A DNA stretch of 64,000 nt from DASVHS01 sp038244815 (GTDB lineage: Bacteria; Acidobacteriota; Thermoanaerobaculia; Gp7-AA8). Positions 9,501-16,343 of this stretch are shown here, piece by piece (within the stretch, counting starts at the first letter, position 1; each line of letters begins with the position of its first letter). The position numbers and the translations under genes are program-made. The stretch covers positions 10,147-74,146 of the forward strand of contig JBBRTB010000023.1 of NCBI GenBank assembly GCA_038244815.1, in the 5' to 3' direction. The notes below the pieces were generated by a model, which saw only the letters and a program-made list of their open reading frames with translations, was not told the origin of the DNA and did no database searches.

Positions 9501-11780
9501 GCGGCGTGCGTGCGCGAGGACGTTCGCCGGATAGTCGTCAACGACCTCGACGTCGGAGACGAGCGCCGTTCGAGCGAAGAGCCCCTCGAAGAGGTCGTGC
9601 GAGAGGAGCGCATTCTCCGGAACGCGTCCCTTCAGCGACTCCGAGAATGCGTCCACGTCGTAGAGTCCCTTGCCGGTCGAGATCCCTTCGCCGAACAAGT
9701 CCTGGTACGCGTCGGAGACCGCTGTCGTATATGGGTCGACGCCTGTGTGTCCCGAGTAAACGCGTGCAAAGAGCGAGCTCGCGGCGCTGGCGCTGGTCAC
9801 AGCGACCCGCGGCTGGAGGATCCCATACCCCTCCGTGACACGCCTCAGAACCGGATCGACGTGTGGACGGTTCAGCGGGTGAGAGAGGATGCCGACGAGT
9901 GTGCGTGCCGCGTCGCGCGGGAGCCGCGTGTCCGTGTCGAGCGTCAGCACATAACGAATGGACGGGAGCACGGAGAGGTCTCCGGCGAAGATCGTGTAGC
10001 TGGTGTCGGTCGCGCCGCGCAGCAGGCGGTTGAGCTCCTCGAGCTTTCCGCGCTTCCGTTCCCAGCCCATGAAGACGCCTTCCTTCTCGTTCCAGCGGCG
10101 CTCCCGAAAGAGGAGAAAGAATCGGTCCGCTCCGTGCTTCACGTTCAGTGCGTCGATACCGTGGCGTGCCGCCTCGACGATCGCCGCGTCTCCCGTTCGC
10201 GTAGCCGTGGCGGCATCGCGAAGATCGCCGAGGATCGCGAAGTGAAGGTTGGGGTCGAGGTTCCCGAGTGCCTGCACCTCGAGGTGCTCGAGGAGATCTT
10301 CGACACCCTGGACGCTGGCGAGAATCGTGGGGATAGCGACGAGTGTGCGCGACGCGTCCGGCACGCCGTGCGTCATGTCGAACCGTGCCAGCGGGCGCGG
10401 TGGGGCGAGCGCGTGGACAAGCCGCTGTACGATCGAGATGGCTACCTCGCTGGCTGGAAGCAGCGCGATCAGTGCGACTGCCACCAGCGGCGCCAGTGAG
10501 ACGGTGCCGGAGTCGATGCCGTAAAGCAGCGCCATCGCCACGAGCCCCGACGTCAGCATGCCGATCGTCCCCAGGTAGAGAAGCGCCGCGTGCGCGAAGA
10601 CGAATCGACGCAGGCTCTGGACCGGCGACGGGCGGAACCCCACGAGCGCCTCGAGCTCACGGCGGCCGCGGCCTACGAGCCAGTGGCCGACGTGCGCGGA
10701 GCGCTCGTCCGCGCCAGACCGTTCCGCGGCCGTGCGCGCCAGGTCCACGGCGCGTTGCGCGACCGCGACCTGCCCCTCGCCCGACGGGATCGCCAGCTCC
10801 TCGATGGCGCCGCGGTAGCGGTCGCGGCTCCGGAAGTCCATCCGGCTGTAGACGCCCGCCGGGTCATTGCGGAGGACCATGTCGATGTGGCTCACGCTCT
10901 CGACCCACCGCGTCCAGTCGATCGTCGCGCAAAACCGCAGGCTCGTGATCGTGTTTCCCGTCGATACCTGGTCCGCCGCCTGGCGCTGGTGCTCGGAGCG
11001 CGCGACCTCTTCCGCGGTCGTGCCGAGGGCCTCGAGCCGGGCGTTCAGTGCCGCACCGATCGGTGTGAGTTTCGGGTCGTACTCGCCGAACCGCTTGAGC
11101 ACCTCGGCGACGAAGGCCGAGTGGAGTGTCGCCGGAAGGAGCGGCGGGTCAGCCCGATCTTCCCCTGACTCGCGCGCGGCGACGAGGCGGTCCGCCAGGG
11201 CGCGCTGCTCGCTCGCCTCGAGGATCCGCGCCGCAAGCCGGCGCAGGTTCTCGATCAGCGCGAGCCGCAGCACGCTCGGCCAGGCCCAGAGCTCGCCGAG
11301 CGGAAGCGGCGTGACGGCCTGGTACGCGAGAAGAAAGGAGGAAAGACGCGAGGCGTCGAGGCGTGCGTCGCTGCCTGCGACGAGCTCCTCCGCCATCACG
11401 TAGAGGCGCGGCCTCCGCTCCTTCCACTTCCCCGGAGCGCGCGGGAGCTTTCGGTAGAAGGCCGGTGGAAGATCGTGGCGAATGCCGGCACTCTCCGCCT
11501 CGACCAGATGGAAGTTGTCGAGGAGCCATTCCGCTCCCGGCTCGGCGCTCTCACCGCGGTGCACATCGCCCGCGACGGTCTGATAGACGTGGCGGAGCGC
11601 GGCCAGGTTCTCGCTCAACCGGCGCAGGAGAACGGTCCGCCCGGTCCGGGAGCGACGCGACGGCGCGAGGCTGGTCGCGAGCGCCCGGGCCCGCTCCTCG
11701 AGCCGTTCAACGTTGAGCAGCTCCCCACGGAGAGGCTCGTCCAAGGGAAGACCAGGCCGGGACGATGCAGGCGAGATCAC
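3531..11780 (-). CDS. ndvB: Cyclic beta-1,2-glucan synthase (NdvB/ChvB-like, GT84 + GH94)
   Basis: A 2749-residue inner-membrane enzyme, near the 2830-2870 residues of Agrobacterium ChvB and Brucella Cgs. The family uses UDP-glucose to build beta-1,2-glucan, then trims and cyclises it. An N-terminal region is followed by hydrophobic segments at about residues 390-450. The glycosyltransferase core has DTDT near residue 610 and QNRWVRGDWQ near 763, with more membrane segments at about 800-1000. Then come large GH94-like phosphorylase domains, with the catalytic-acid motif SCDWNDGMN near 2413. The start is GTG 11780: an in-frame TGA lies four codons upstream (11790-11792) and there is no early ATG. 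No clear ribosome-binding site is visible. All catalytic landmarks are intact. It converges on pgm across a 34-base gap with no obvious terminator. Confidence 0.93.
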   Translation of the reverse strand: MISPASSRPGLPLDEPLRGELLNVERLEERARALATSLAPSRRSRTGRTVLLRRLSENLAALRHVYQTVAGDVHRGESAEPGAEWLLDNFHLVEAESAGIRHDLPPAFYRKLPRAPGKWKERRPRLYVMAEELVAGSDARLDASRLSSFLLAYQAVTPLPLGELWAWPSVLRLALIENLRRLAARILEASEQRALADRLVAARESGEDRADPPLLPATLHSAFVAEVLKRFGEYDPKLTPIGAALNARLEALGTTAEEVARSEHQRQAADQVSTGNTITSLRFCATIDWTRWVESVSHIDMVLRNDPAGVYSRMDFRSRDRYRGAIEELAIPSGEGQVAVAQRAVDLARTAAERSGADERSAHVGHWLVGRGRRELEALVGFRPSPVQSLRRFVFAHAALLYLGTIGMLTSGLVAMALLYGIDSGTVSLAPLVAVALIALLPASEVAISIVQRLVHALAPPRPLARFDMTHGVPDASRTLVAIPTILASVQGVEDLLEHLEVQALGNLDPNLHFAILGDLRDAATATRTGDAAIVEAARHGIDALNVKHGADRFFLLFRERRWNEKEGVFMGWERKRGKLEELNRLLRGATDTSYTIFAGDLSVLPSIRYVLTLDTDTRLPRDAARTLVGILSHPLNRPHVDPVLRRVTEGYGILQPRVAVTSASAASSLFARVYSGHTGVDPYTTAVSDAYQDLFGEGISTGKGLYDVDAFSESLKGRVPENALLSHDLFEGLFARTALVSDVEVVDDYPANVLAHARRQNRWVRGDWQILRWLFPWVPTRHGSVRNDLPVISRWKILDNLRRSLATPSLLLLVLAGCTFLPGLPLVWAGVAAAIASMPLLSALAGPPKGWHLRKPVRVHVQGALEDVGMAAAQSALAIVLLPFHAWETLHAIGVTLVRLAITQRRLLEWETAASQSARAAHLLEGGVRGFIGEVAAGPIAASSLLLLTSLARPAALPVAAPFALLWLVAPLVAYRLSRPTPILRRALDRVERESLLAIAERTWRYFDAFVTPRDNALPPDNFQEYPGPMVAHRTSPTNIGMSLLSTLAAHDLGFLGIDALAERIGATLDTALSLEMWEGHLLNWYDTTTREPLPPRYVSTVDSGNLCASLMALSVGLDELAVRPGLEQALGTILSSLATRARLFADGMHFAPLYDRERQLFSIGYRLADADGPGRLDVSTYDLLASEARLTSFLAVARGEVPQAHWFRLGRPVVSVDGVPTLLSWSATMFEYLMPLLLMRDRPGTLLSESCRRVVSRQIAYGRARGVPWGISEAAYSVTDRAGTYQYKAFGVPGLGLQRRVGDELVIAPYATALAALIDPATAVRNFARLTAAGLDGAYGFCESIDYTRRRREQEVKDEPVEDEKKHQGVLVNAFFAHHQGMTLIALANVLLGDIMVNRFHADPRVKATELLLEERVPRQAPIVEPHPAEETRVTPAVLTEATRRFRSPHTPFPRANILSNGSYVSIVTHAGGGASFWKGRSVSRWREDRTRDYGSQFLYLRDVRNGAVWSATYQPVCTEPESYSVTFNLEKAVFRRLDDEIETQLEIAISPEDDVEVRRLSVANRGDRLRTIEATSYVELVLGGYMEDVAHPAFGKLFVETEWLPEAAALLARRRPRGEGDAPFHAFHTLSLERLPQAAIERETDRSRFLGRGRSPEWPRALDGRALSGTTGAVLDPIFSLRTRLSLPPGAIARLSFATGAAVDVDTARQLAHKYHDPGAAGRAFALAFTNSQVSLRYLGVSAEEAQLFERLGSRVFGADASMRVRPEVMARNTLGQSGLWAFGISGDLPIVLVRVLATDDISLVAQVLKAQAYWRLEGLKADIVILNEHPVSYLDAMQAQLTQLVEAGPWGTHHGQSGGVYLLRADAMTEAEWILVQTVAHAVLAGDRGGLAEHLENPEIEMPAEAAPSPSTGPPPVAANDDTPPVPVPPLVMENGFGGFTNDGKEYVVVLEEGRETPLPWSNVIANPLFGTLVSASGTAVTWSLNSNENRLTPFANDPVTDPTSEAIVLRDDEEGVIWGATPDAIRRGPRSPRWVVRHAAGVTRFQHAALGLEQELAVFVARERAVKLSLLTLTNQSQRRRRLSLFAYNEWAMGPPRPGEHLFVVTERDEKSGAVLARNPYNQDFAGRVAFSASSVIPTSSTGDRTEVLGRNGALHRAAAFLRPELSGRFGAGLDPCAALKIAVDLAPGETARFVFLLGEGASAEEARELIELYADAEAAAAELRAVEASWESILGAVTVKTPDDSFDILLNRWLVYQVLAGRMWGRTGYYQTSGAFGFRDQLQDVMALTFARPDLVREHLLRAASRQFVEGDVQHWWHPPSGRGTRTHCSDDLLFLPYAISGYLRATGDTGVLDEVVPFLEAAPVPPGDADAYGLPAVSSQSAPLYEHGVRAIEHGLTAGAHGLPLIGSCDWNDGMNRVGYLGKGESVWLGFFLHLVLTEYAPIAEARGDSDRAARWRSEAERIAAMLELAWDGGWYRRAYFDDGTPLGSSMNVDGRIDSIPQTWAVISGVAPAAHAERAMDAVRAHLVRRGPQLVLLLSPPFDHGPENPGYIKGYVPGVRENGGQYTHAAQWFVLAVARLGQGDDAVEFFHMLNPINHTRTPREVERYQTEPYVLAGDVYTHPQHEGRGGWTWYTGSAGWMYRVGLEEILGVTQHGATLSVRPCVPTTWPRFEVTLRNGPDTLYTIEVENPERCTTGVISAELDGSLVSAEAIPFVDDGQKHRVHIVMGAARRGGGRASGGG

Positions 11781-12167
11781 ACGTTCGATTCAGCAAGCGT
11801 GCCATGCGGTCACCGCGCGCCGCCAATGGAGCCGTTGCGGCGTCGGCACCCGGGCGCACCCTCACGAGGGTTCCAGCCGGCGGACTGGCGATTGTATTGC
11901 ACGGGCCGAAGCGGAACAGATCCAGGCCCGACGATGATCCCGTCCAGCGGAGTTTGCTTCCGCGCATGATCCCGCATTTCCATTTCGAATCCCTCCCGCC
12001 AGGCTCAGCCGATGGGATCAAGAGTTCAAAGGTGCGCTCCCGAGTCCGCGATCGGATCGTCCGGACGAGCTCCGACACGGGGAACCTGCTGGCGCGGCGG
12101 GGGAGCGGAGCACCGGAGCGAGTTCGCCTGGAACAACTGCTGGAGGGGCGGCGCAGCCCACGGTTCG
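11781..12167. other. Intergenic stretch without a recognisable gene
   Basis: This gap lies between the start of the glucan synthase gene and the copper ATPase region. Several frames are open through it, but their translations are basic, low-complexity and unlike any family I know. I see no convincing RNA gene or hairpin. It must hold the promoter of the minus-strand glucan synthase gene; a TACAAT on the minus strand at 11891-11896 could be a -10 box but lacks a good -35. Confidence 0.4.
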
Positions 12168-12257
12168 ATGTGGACTGAAATGGGCGAGCAGCGGCGCGGA
12201 ATGATGGGACGCGGAATGATGCAAGGCGCTCCGGGCGGTGGCATGGGCCACCAGTGA
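12168..12257 (+). CDS. Possible Met/Gly-rich small ORF upstream of the copper ATPase
   Basis: A 29-codon reading frame starting at ATG 12168 encodes a peptide rich in Met and Gly (EQRRGMMGRGMMQG, ending GGMGHQ). Methionine clusters of this kind bind Cu(I) in periplasmic copper-handling proteins, and the frame ends 81 bases before a copper ATPase gene. The same frame is open further upstream (12012) but that part reads as low-complexity sequence. There is no well-spaced ribosome-binding site and no signal peptide. It may be a small peptide, the tail of a decayed copper protein, or chance. Confidence 0.25.
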   Translation: MWTEMGEQRRGMMGRGMMQGAPGGGMGHQ

Positions 12258-12338
12258 ACTCGATCGGAACTCAACCGGAATCATCGGCGATCGAGGCTCC
12301 AACTACATGAATCGTAAACGGAACAAGGGATCCGCGCC

Positions 12339-14468
12339 ATGAACGAACACGAACATACAGCCAAAGACGAAAAGACAGGAACTGCGCACGACGAGGTGGC
12401 CAGGAAGGCCTACGCTCTTTACGAAAAAGAGGGACGTCCGCAAGGGCACGACAAACAGAATTGGTTGGAGGCCCAAGTCCAAATGTCGCACACCGGCCCT
12501 GGCCATGCTGACCACTCCGGTCACCACGCCAACATGGCGGCGGATTTCCGGAAACGGTTCTGGATCTCACTCGCCTTGACCCTGCCGGTTCTTGTCCTCT
12601 CGCCGATGCTCCAGAAGTTGGTGGGGCTGCGGGGAACGATTGGCTTTCCCGGCGACGTGTATGTCCTTTTCGGTTTTTCTTCCGCCGTCTTCTGGTATGG
12701 CGGCTGGCCGTTTCTCAAAGGGTTGTTCGACGAGTTCAAGGCTCGCACGCCGGGAATGATGACGCTCGTCGCCGTGGCCATCACCACCGCTTACGTTTAC
12801 AGCAGCGCCGTCGTGTTCGGCCTGACCGGCAAGGTGTTCTTCTGGGAACTGGCCACACTCGTCGACATCATGCTGCTCGGGCACTGGATCGAGATGAAGT
12901 CGGTGATGGGCGCATCCAAGGCTCTGGAGAAGTTGGCGAAACTAATGCCTTCAGACGCCCACAAACTCCTGCCGGACGGCACCGTGAAGGACGTACCCCT
13001 CGACGAGCTGGCGGTGGATGACAGAGTCCTGATCAAACCGGGCGAGAAGATTCCCGCGGACGGAGTCATCGTTGATGGCGAGAGCGCGGTCAATGAAGCG
13101 ATGTTGACCGGGGAATCAACTCCGGTCACCAGGAAGGCCGGCGGCAAGGTCATCGGCGGCTCCATCAACGGAGAAGGCTCGTTGACCATCGAGGTCAAAG
13201 GCACCGGCAAGGATTCATTTCTGTCGCAGGTCATCGATCTGGTCAGGCAGGCCCAGGAAAGCAAATCGAAGACTCAGGATCTGGCGAACACGGCCGCGAT
13301 GTGGCTCACCGTCGTGGCTCTGAGTTGCGGTGTGATCACCCTCCTCATCTGGCTGGTTCTCATGCACAAGGAATTTGCCTTTGCCATCGAGCGCAGCGTG
13401 ACCGTCATGGTCATCACCTGTCCGCACGCGCTCGGTCTGGCCGTGCCATTGGTGGTAGCAGTCTCCACGGCACTGGCCGCGAAAAACGGCCTGCTCATTC
13501 GTAATCGTGCTTCCTTCGAAAGCGCCCGAAAAATACAGGCCATCATCTTTGACAAGACCGGCACGCTTACCGAGGGCCGCTTTGGCGTGACCGACACGCT
13601 GGTACTCTCGCAGGACATCGACGAAGAAGCGCTGCGCAGATACGCAGCCTCCGTGGACGCGAATTCCGAACACCCCATCGCCAGGGCGATTGCCGCTTCT
13701 TCGGAAAAGAAGCTGCCCGTCGAAAACTTCAGAAGCATTCCGGGCCAGGGCGCCGAAGGCAGAGTGGAGGGCAAGGCGGTCAAGGTGGTCAGCCCCGGCT
13801 ATCTGCACGATCAGAACATCGCCATGACCGACGATCGCATCGAGCCACTGCAAGCTCAGGGCAAGACAGTCGTGTTTGTCCTCGTTGACGGAGCGTTGAA
13901 AGGAGCGATTGCCCTGGCCGACATCGTCCGGCCCGAGGCGAAGCAAGCCATCACCGCCCTCAAGGCGCTGAACATCCGCTGCCTGATGCTCACCGGCGAT
14001 AACAAAGCAACTGCCAGATGGGTCTCGGACCAGATCGGATTGGATGAATACTTCGCAGAGGTACTGCCTCAGGACAAAGCCGCCAAGGTGAAAGAGGTCC
14101 AAACCCGCGGCGTGAAGGTTGCCATGATCGGCGACGGCGTGAACGACGCCCCGGCGCTGGCGCAGGCTGATGTGGGCATCGCCATCGGCGCGGGTTCCGA
14201 TGTGGCGGTCGAAACCGCCGACGTCGTTCTGGTGCGGAGCAATCCCCTCGACGTCGTGGCAATCGTGCAGCTTTCGCGCGCCACGTTTCGAAAGATGATT
14301 CAGAACCTCGTCTGGGCCACGGGCTACAACGTCGTGGCCATTCCGCTGGCGGCCGGTGCGCTGTACGCGTGGGGCGTGGTGCTCACTCCCGCCGTGGGCG
14401 CGGCGCTGATGGCGGCCAGCACGGTGATCGTGGCCGTCAACGCGCGATTGCTGAGACTGAAGGTCTAG
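12339..14468 (+). CDS. copB: Copper-exporting P1B ATPase, CopB type, with N-terminal DUF2934-like segment
   Basis: A 709-residue P1B-type ATPase that pumps copper out of the cytoplasm. The transmembrane metal site is CPH (Cys at about residue 361), the hallmark of the CopB subclass rather than CPC CopA. The phosphorylated Asp is in DKTGTLTEG (about 405), the SEHP motif of heavy-metal pumps follows, and the hinge is GDGVNDAPALAQADVG. There is no CxxC HMA domain. Residues 18-49 match the short DUF2934 pattern (ARKAYALYE..GRPQGHD..NWLEA), followed by a His-rich stretch (51-63) likely to bind metal. Start ATG 12339 fits this N terminus; a GGATCC-like purine stretch is the only candidate ribosome-binding site. 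No regulator or chaperone gene is adjacent. Confidence 0.93.
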   Translation: MNEHEHTAKDEKTGTAHDEVARKAYALYEKEGRPQGHDKQNWLEAQVQMSHTGPGHADHSGHHANMAADFRKRFWISLALTLPVLVLSPMLQKLVGLRGTIGFPGDVYVLFGFSSAVFWYGGWPFLKGLFDEFKARTPGMMTLVAVAITTAYVYSSAVVFGLTGKVFFWELATLVDIMLLGHWIEMKSVMGASKALEKLAKLMPSDAHKLLPDGTVKDVPLDELAVDDRVLIKPGEKIPADGVIVDGESAVNEAMLTGESTPVTRKAGGKVIGGSINGEGSLTIEVKGTGKDSFLSQVIDLVRQAQESKSKTQDLANTAAMWLTVVALSCGVITLLIWLVLMHKEFAFAIERSVTVMVITCPHALGLAVPLVVAVSTALAAKNGLLIRNRASFESARKIQAIIFDKTGTLTEGRFGVTDTLVLSQDIDEEALRRYAASVDANSEHPIARAIAASSEKKLPVENFRSIPGQGAEGRVEGKAVKVVSPGYLHDQNIAMTDDRIEPLQAQGKTVVFVLVDGALKGAIALADIVRPEAKQAITALKALNIRCLMLTGDNKATARWVSDQIGLDEYFAEVLPQDKAAKVKEVQTRGVKVAMIGDGVNDAPALAQADVGIAIGAGSDVAVETADVVLVRSNPLDVVAIVQLSRATFRKMIQNLVWATGYNVVAIPLAAGALYAWGVVLTPAVGAALMAASTVIVAVNARLLRLKV

Positions 14469-14481
14469 CCTCGTCCCGCGG

Positions 14482-14604
14482 ACGTCGATCCGGGACACGA
14501 GCGTCAGAGACGTCTGAGAGTGTTTTGTCGGCTGTCGCCTCCCTCCGTCCAACGTCCGTTCGACGCATGAGTGAAAGGCGGGAAAAAGCGATGCGAGTGA
14601 TGGT
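14482..14604 (+). repeat. Truncated copy of the YCII-gene leader (second copy at 27544-27728)
   Basis: This stretch closely repeats the region upstream of and including the first codons of the YCII gene at 27715. Both contain the palindrome TCAGA-N4-TCTGA, the block TTTTGTCGGCTGTCGCCTCC, and the start region reading MSER-EKAMRVMV. The copy here lacks about 60 bases present in the other and breaks off about 14 bases into the coding sequence (ATGCGAGTGATGGT), where unrelated sequence begins. It is a remnant without coding capacity, or part of a dispersed repeat family. Confidence 0.75.
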
Positions 14605-14847
14605 GCGCGCGACCACACGCCGACCGCTGCGACGGGCAATTCCGATTTCAACTTCCGCAGCCTGCGAGGAAGCGCGGTGGTGCGGTGGGAGTTTCGTCCC
14701 GGTTCGGCAATCTACCTCGCGTGGAACGACAATCGCGCCGATGTCGCGCCGGTCGGCGACTTCCGTATCCGCCGCGACCTTCGCGCGATTCCGAGCGCGC
14801 CGTCGCAGGACGTCTTCCTCAAGGTGTCGTACTGGCTGCCGCTGTAG
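14605..14847 (+). pseudogene. C-terminal fragment of a DUF5916-type outer-membrane protein
   Basis: In the frame ending at TAG 14845-14847 the translation reads DFNFRSLRGSAVVRWEFRPG, then AIYLAWNDNR, RDLRAI and finally VFLKVSYWLPL. This matches the conserved end of DUF5916 proteins, large proteins with an N-terminal carbohydrate-binding-like domain and a C-terminal beta-barrel. Only the last 75 or so codons remain and no start signal belongs to them; the fragment is joined directly to the truncated YCII leader. It is a deletion product, not a working gene. Confidence 0.7.
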
Positions 14848-14899
14848 AGGTGTCCCAAGTCCAGGATCCCGGCGTGTCGGGCGTCGCCGAGAACTTCGA

Positions 14900-15070
14900 T
14901 CAGTACGTCCAGCGTTCCTCGCGGATGGGCAGTCGATTGAGAATGCGGCGGTGGACCTTCCAGCGCGGCATGTAGTGATCCATGAGTGACACGAAGACGG
15001 CGCTGTGGTTCGGTTCGACGAGGTGAACCAGCTCGTGGACGACGAGGTACTCGAGACAACGAAAAGTGGC
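14900..15070 (-). pseudogene. C-terminal fragment of a YgjP/SprT-like zinc metallopeptidase
   Basis: The minus-strand frame ending at TGA 14900-14902 encodes about 56 residues containing LEYLVVHELVHLVEPNHS and then MDHYMPRWKVHRRILNRL. HExxH followed by NHS and a Trp-containing helix is the zinc-site pattern of the YgjP-like (DUF45) metallopeptidases. An in-frame stop lies just upstream, so the N-terminal two thirds are gone. These proteins are often found beside type I or III restriction enzymes, which agrees with the R-M remnants 2.5 kb away, but that link is inference. Confidence 0.7.
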
Positions 15071-15099
15071 GTTCGCTCACCGGCCCGCCTGAACCGCGG

Positions 15100-15513
15100 C
15101 TACCAGTACGCCGCGACGCCGAGGTCTTTTGCCCGCTTTGCGAGCTTCCTATCGAAGGTGGCGATGCCGTCGTATCGATTGCTCGTGGTCACGGCAACGG
15201 TCGCCGCGCCGGCAACGGAAGAAAGGGGCGCAGGCCAATACTCCAGCACGCGCTTCCACGGGCATTCGTCGATGAGGAGCACACCGGGTAACGCAATGAG
15301 GTCGCGCACGATCGAAGCGATCTCCGAGCCGGCAAGGCGATATGCGTTCTGGAGCACGTAAACGATTTCAAAGACGATGAACTGCGGGAGAATCACCTCG
15401 ACCTCGCCGTCTTCCGCTTTCAGCAGCAGAGCTTTCGAGGCCTCCCGCTGCCGATCGTTGCGGTGGACGAGCAGAGAGAGGAAGACGTTCGCATCGACGA
15501 CGATGCGCTGCAC
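15100..15513 (-). CDS. PIN-domain toxin (VapC-like RNase)
   Basis: A 137-residue PIN-domain protein. The acidic residues expected of a Mg2+-dependent RNase are visible: Asp in IVVDANVF at the start, Glu in FEIVYVL, and Asp in YDGIATFDRKL near the end. In the family, such toxins cleave tRNA or rRNA and are held inactive by the partner antitoxin. The start is GTG 15513, one base after the TGA of the upstream AbrB-type antitoxin gene (15515-15517), so translation is probably coupled. The length is normal and nothing indicates decay. Confidence 0.85.
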   Translation of the reverse strand: MQRIVVDANVFLSLLVHRNDRQREASKALLLKAEDGEVEVILPQFIVFEIVYVLQNAYRLAGSEIASIVRDLIALPGVLLIDECPWKRVLEYWPAPLSSVAGAATVAVTTSNRYDGIATFDRKLAKRAKDLGVAAYW

Positions 15514-15514
15514 G

Positions 15515-15745
15515 TCAGATGCGCCCTCTCCGCTTCCGGGCTTCGTGCACCGCTTTCACCACGTTCGGGGGGCCGTGCTTGATGAAGCCTTCCCAACGCC
15601 AGAACGCAGGGCGTTCCGTTGAGACTGAGACGCGGCCGCCGTTGACCTCCCAGGTGAGCTTGTCGCCGGTGCCGACGTCGAGTGCGTCGCGGACTTCCTT
15701 CGGCACGGTCGTTTGTCCCTTGCTGGTGATCGTCGAGGTGGCCAT
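15515..15745 (-). CDS. AbrB/SpoVT-type antitoxin (VapB-like)
   Basis: A 76-residue protein with an N-terminal swapped-hairpin DNA-binding domain (TSTITSKGQTTVPKEVRDAL, then GDKLTWEV), followed by a short toxin-binding tail. It should repress its own operon and neutralise the PIN toxin encoded immediately downstream. ATG 15745 is preceded by AAGGAG at good spacing. A perfect inverted repeat (15753-15781) overlaps this ribosome-binding site and is the likely autoregulatory operator. Confidence 0.87.
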   Translation of the reverse strand: MATSTITSKGQTTVPKEVRDALDVGTGDKLTWEVNGGRVSVSTERPAFWRWEGFIKHGPPNVVKAVHEARKRRGRI

Positions 15746-15752
15746 GCCCTTC

Positions 15753-15781
15753 TCCTTACTCTATGCTGGCAGTAGTAAGGA
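15753..15781. promoter_or_regulatory. Palindromic operator of the AbrB-PIN pair
   Basis: TCCTTACT at 15753-15760 and AGTAAGGA at 15774-15781 form a perfect 8-base inverted repeat with a 13-base spacer. On the minus strand the proximal arm contains the AAGGAG ribosome-binding site of the antitoxin gene. This position and symmetry fit autoregulation by the AbrB-like dimer, or a hairpin masking translation. Confidence 0.55.
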
Positions 15782-15877
15782 TTCACGTGTGGCGGTATTC
15801 CGTTCGTCGCGAGGCGGTCGAGATGAGTCTGGATTCGGCCTGAAACCACCCGAATCCTGTGGGTCAGAGAGGTAACC

Positions 15878-16279
15878 ATGTGCAAGACCATCAAGCAACG
15901 CGTGAAGCTCAAGGCCCCGCCGGCCACCGTCTACGATCTGCTCGCGGACTCTCGAAAGCACACCGCGGTCACCGGCAGGAAGGCGACCATCAGCAGGAAG
16001 GTTGGCGGGACGTTCTCAACCGGCGGGAATGAAGTCACCGGGGTCAACGTCGATCTCGTCCCCGCCCGGCGCATCGTTCAGGCCTGGCGCCACCGCCGAT
16101 TTCCTGAAGGCGTCTTCTCGATGGCCGCGGTCACGCTGACACCGACGCCTGATGGCGGGACGGAGCTCGTGCTTACGCATCGCGGCGTTCCGAAGGACCT
16201 GATCCCCGAGACCGAACAGGCCTGGCGCGATCAGTATTGGTCCAGGATCAAGGCCTACCTCGATCGCCAGGCGGGATAG
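15878..16279 (+). CDS. SRPBCC (AHSA1/START-like) domain protein
   Basis: A 133-residue single-domain protein of the SRPBCC fold: an N-terminal strand with APPATVYDLLADSRKH, the mid-segment ARRIVQAWRHRRFPEGVFS, strands built around GGTELVLTHRGVP, and the C-terminal helix EQAWRDQYWSRIKAYL that lids the ligand cavity. Members of the AHSA1 branch bind hydrophobic ligands or act as accessory proteins, and no specific substrate can be read from the sequence. ATG 15878 is preceded by AGAGAGG. It is divergent from the toxin-antitoxin pair and converges on the VIT1-like gene. Confidence 0.8.
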   Translation: MCKTIKQRVKLKAPPATVYDLLADSRKHTAVTGRKATISRKVGGTFSTGGNEVTGVNVDLVPARRIVQAWRHRRFPEGVFSMAAVTLTPTPDGGTELVLTHRGVPKDLIPETEQAWRDQYWSRIKAYLDRQAG

Positions 16280-16343
16280 CGTCGCGCACTCGAGCCTGTC
16301 GAGGGAAGAAGAAGCTTCCGCTCGACTTGATGCCGGCGGTCAG

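Noticed and set aside
8679..10499. 606-codon plus-strand frame inside the glucan synthase gene
   Set aside because: High-GC coding DNA leaves long open antisense frames. The translation is Arg/Glu-rich and unlike any family, while the minus frame holds the GT84 DxD and QxxRW motifs.
12012..12167. N-terminal part of an 81-codon frame before the Met-rich peptide
   Set aside because: The translation is low-complexity and the start has no ribosome-binding site, so only the last 29 codons were kept as a weak candidate.
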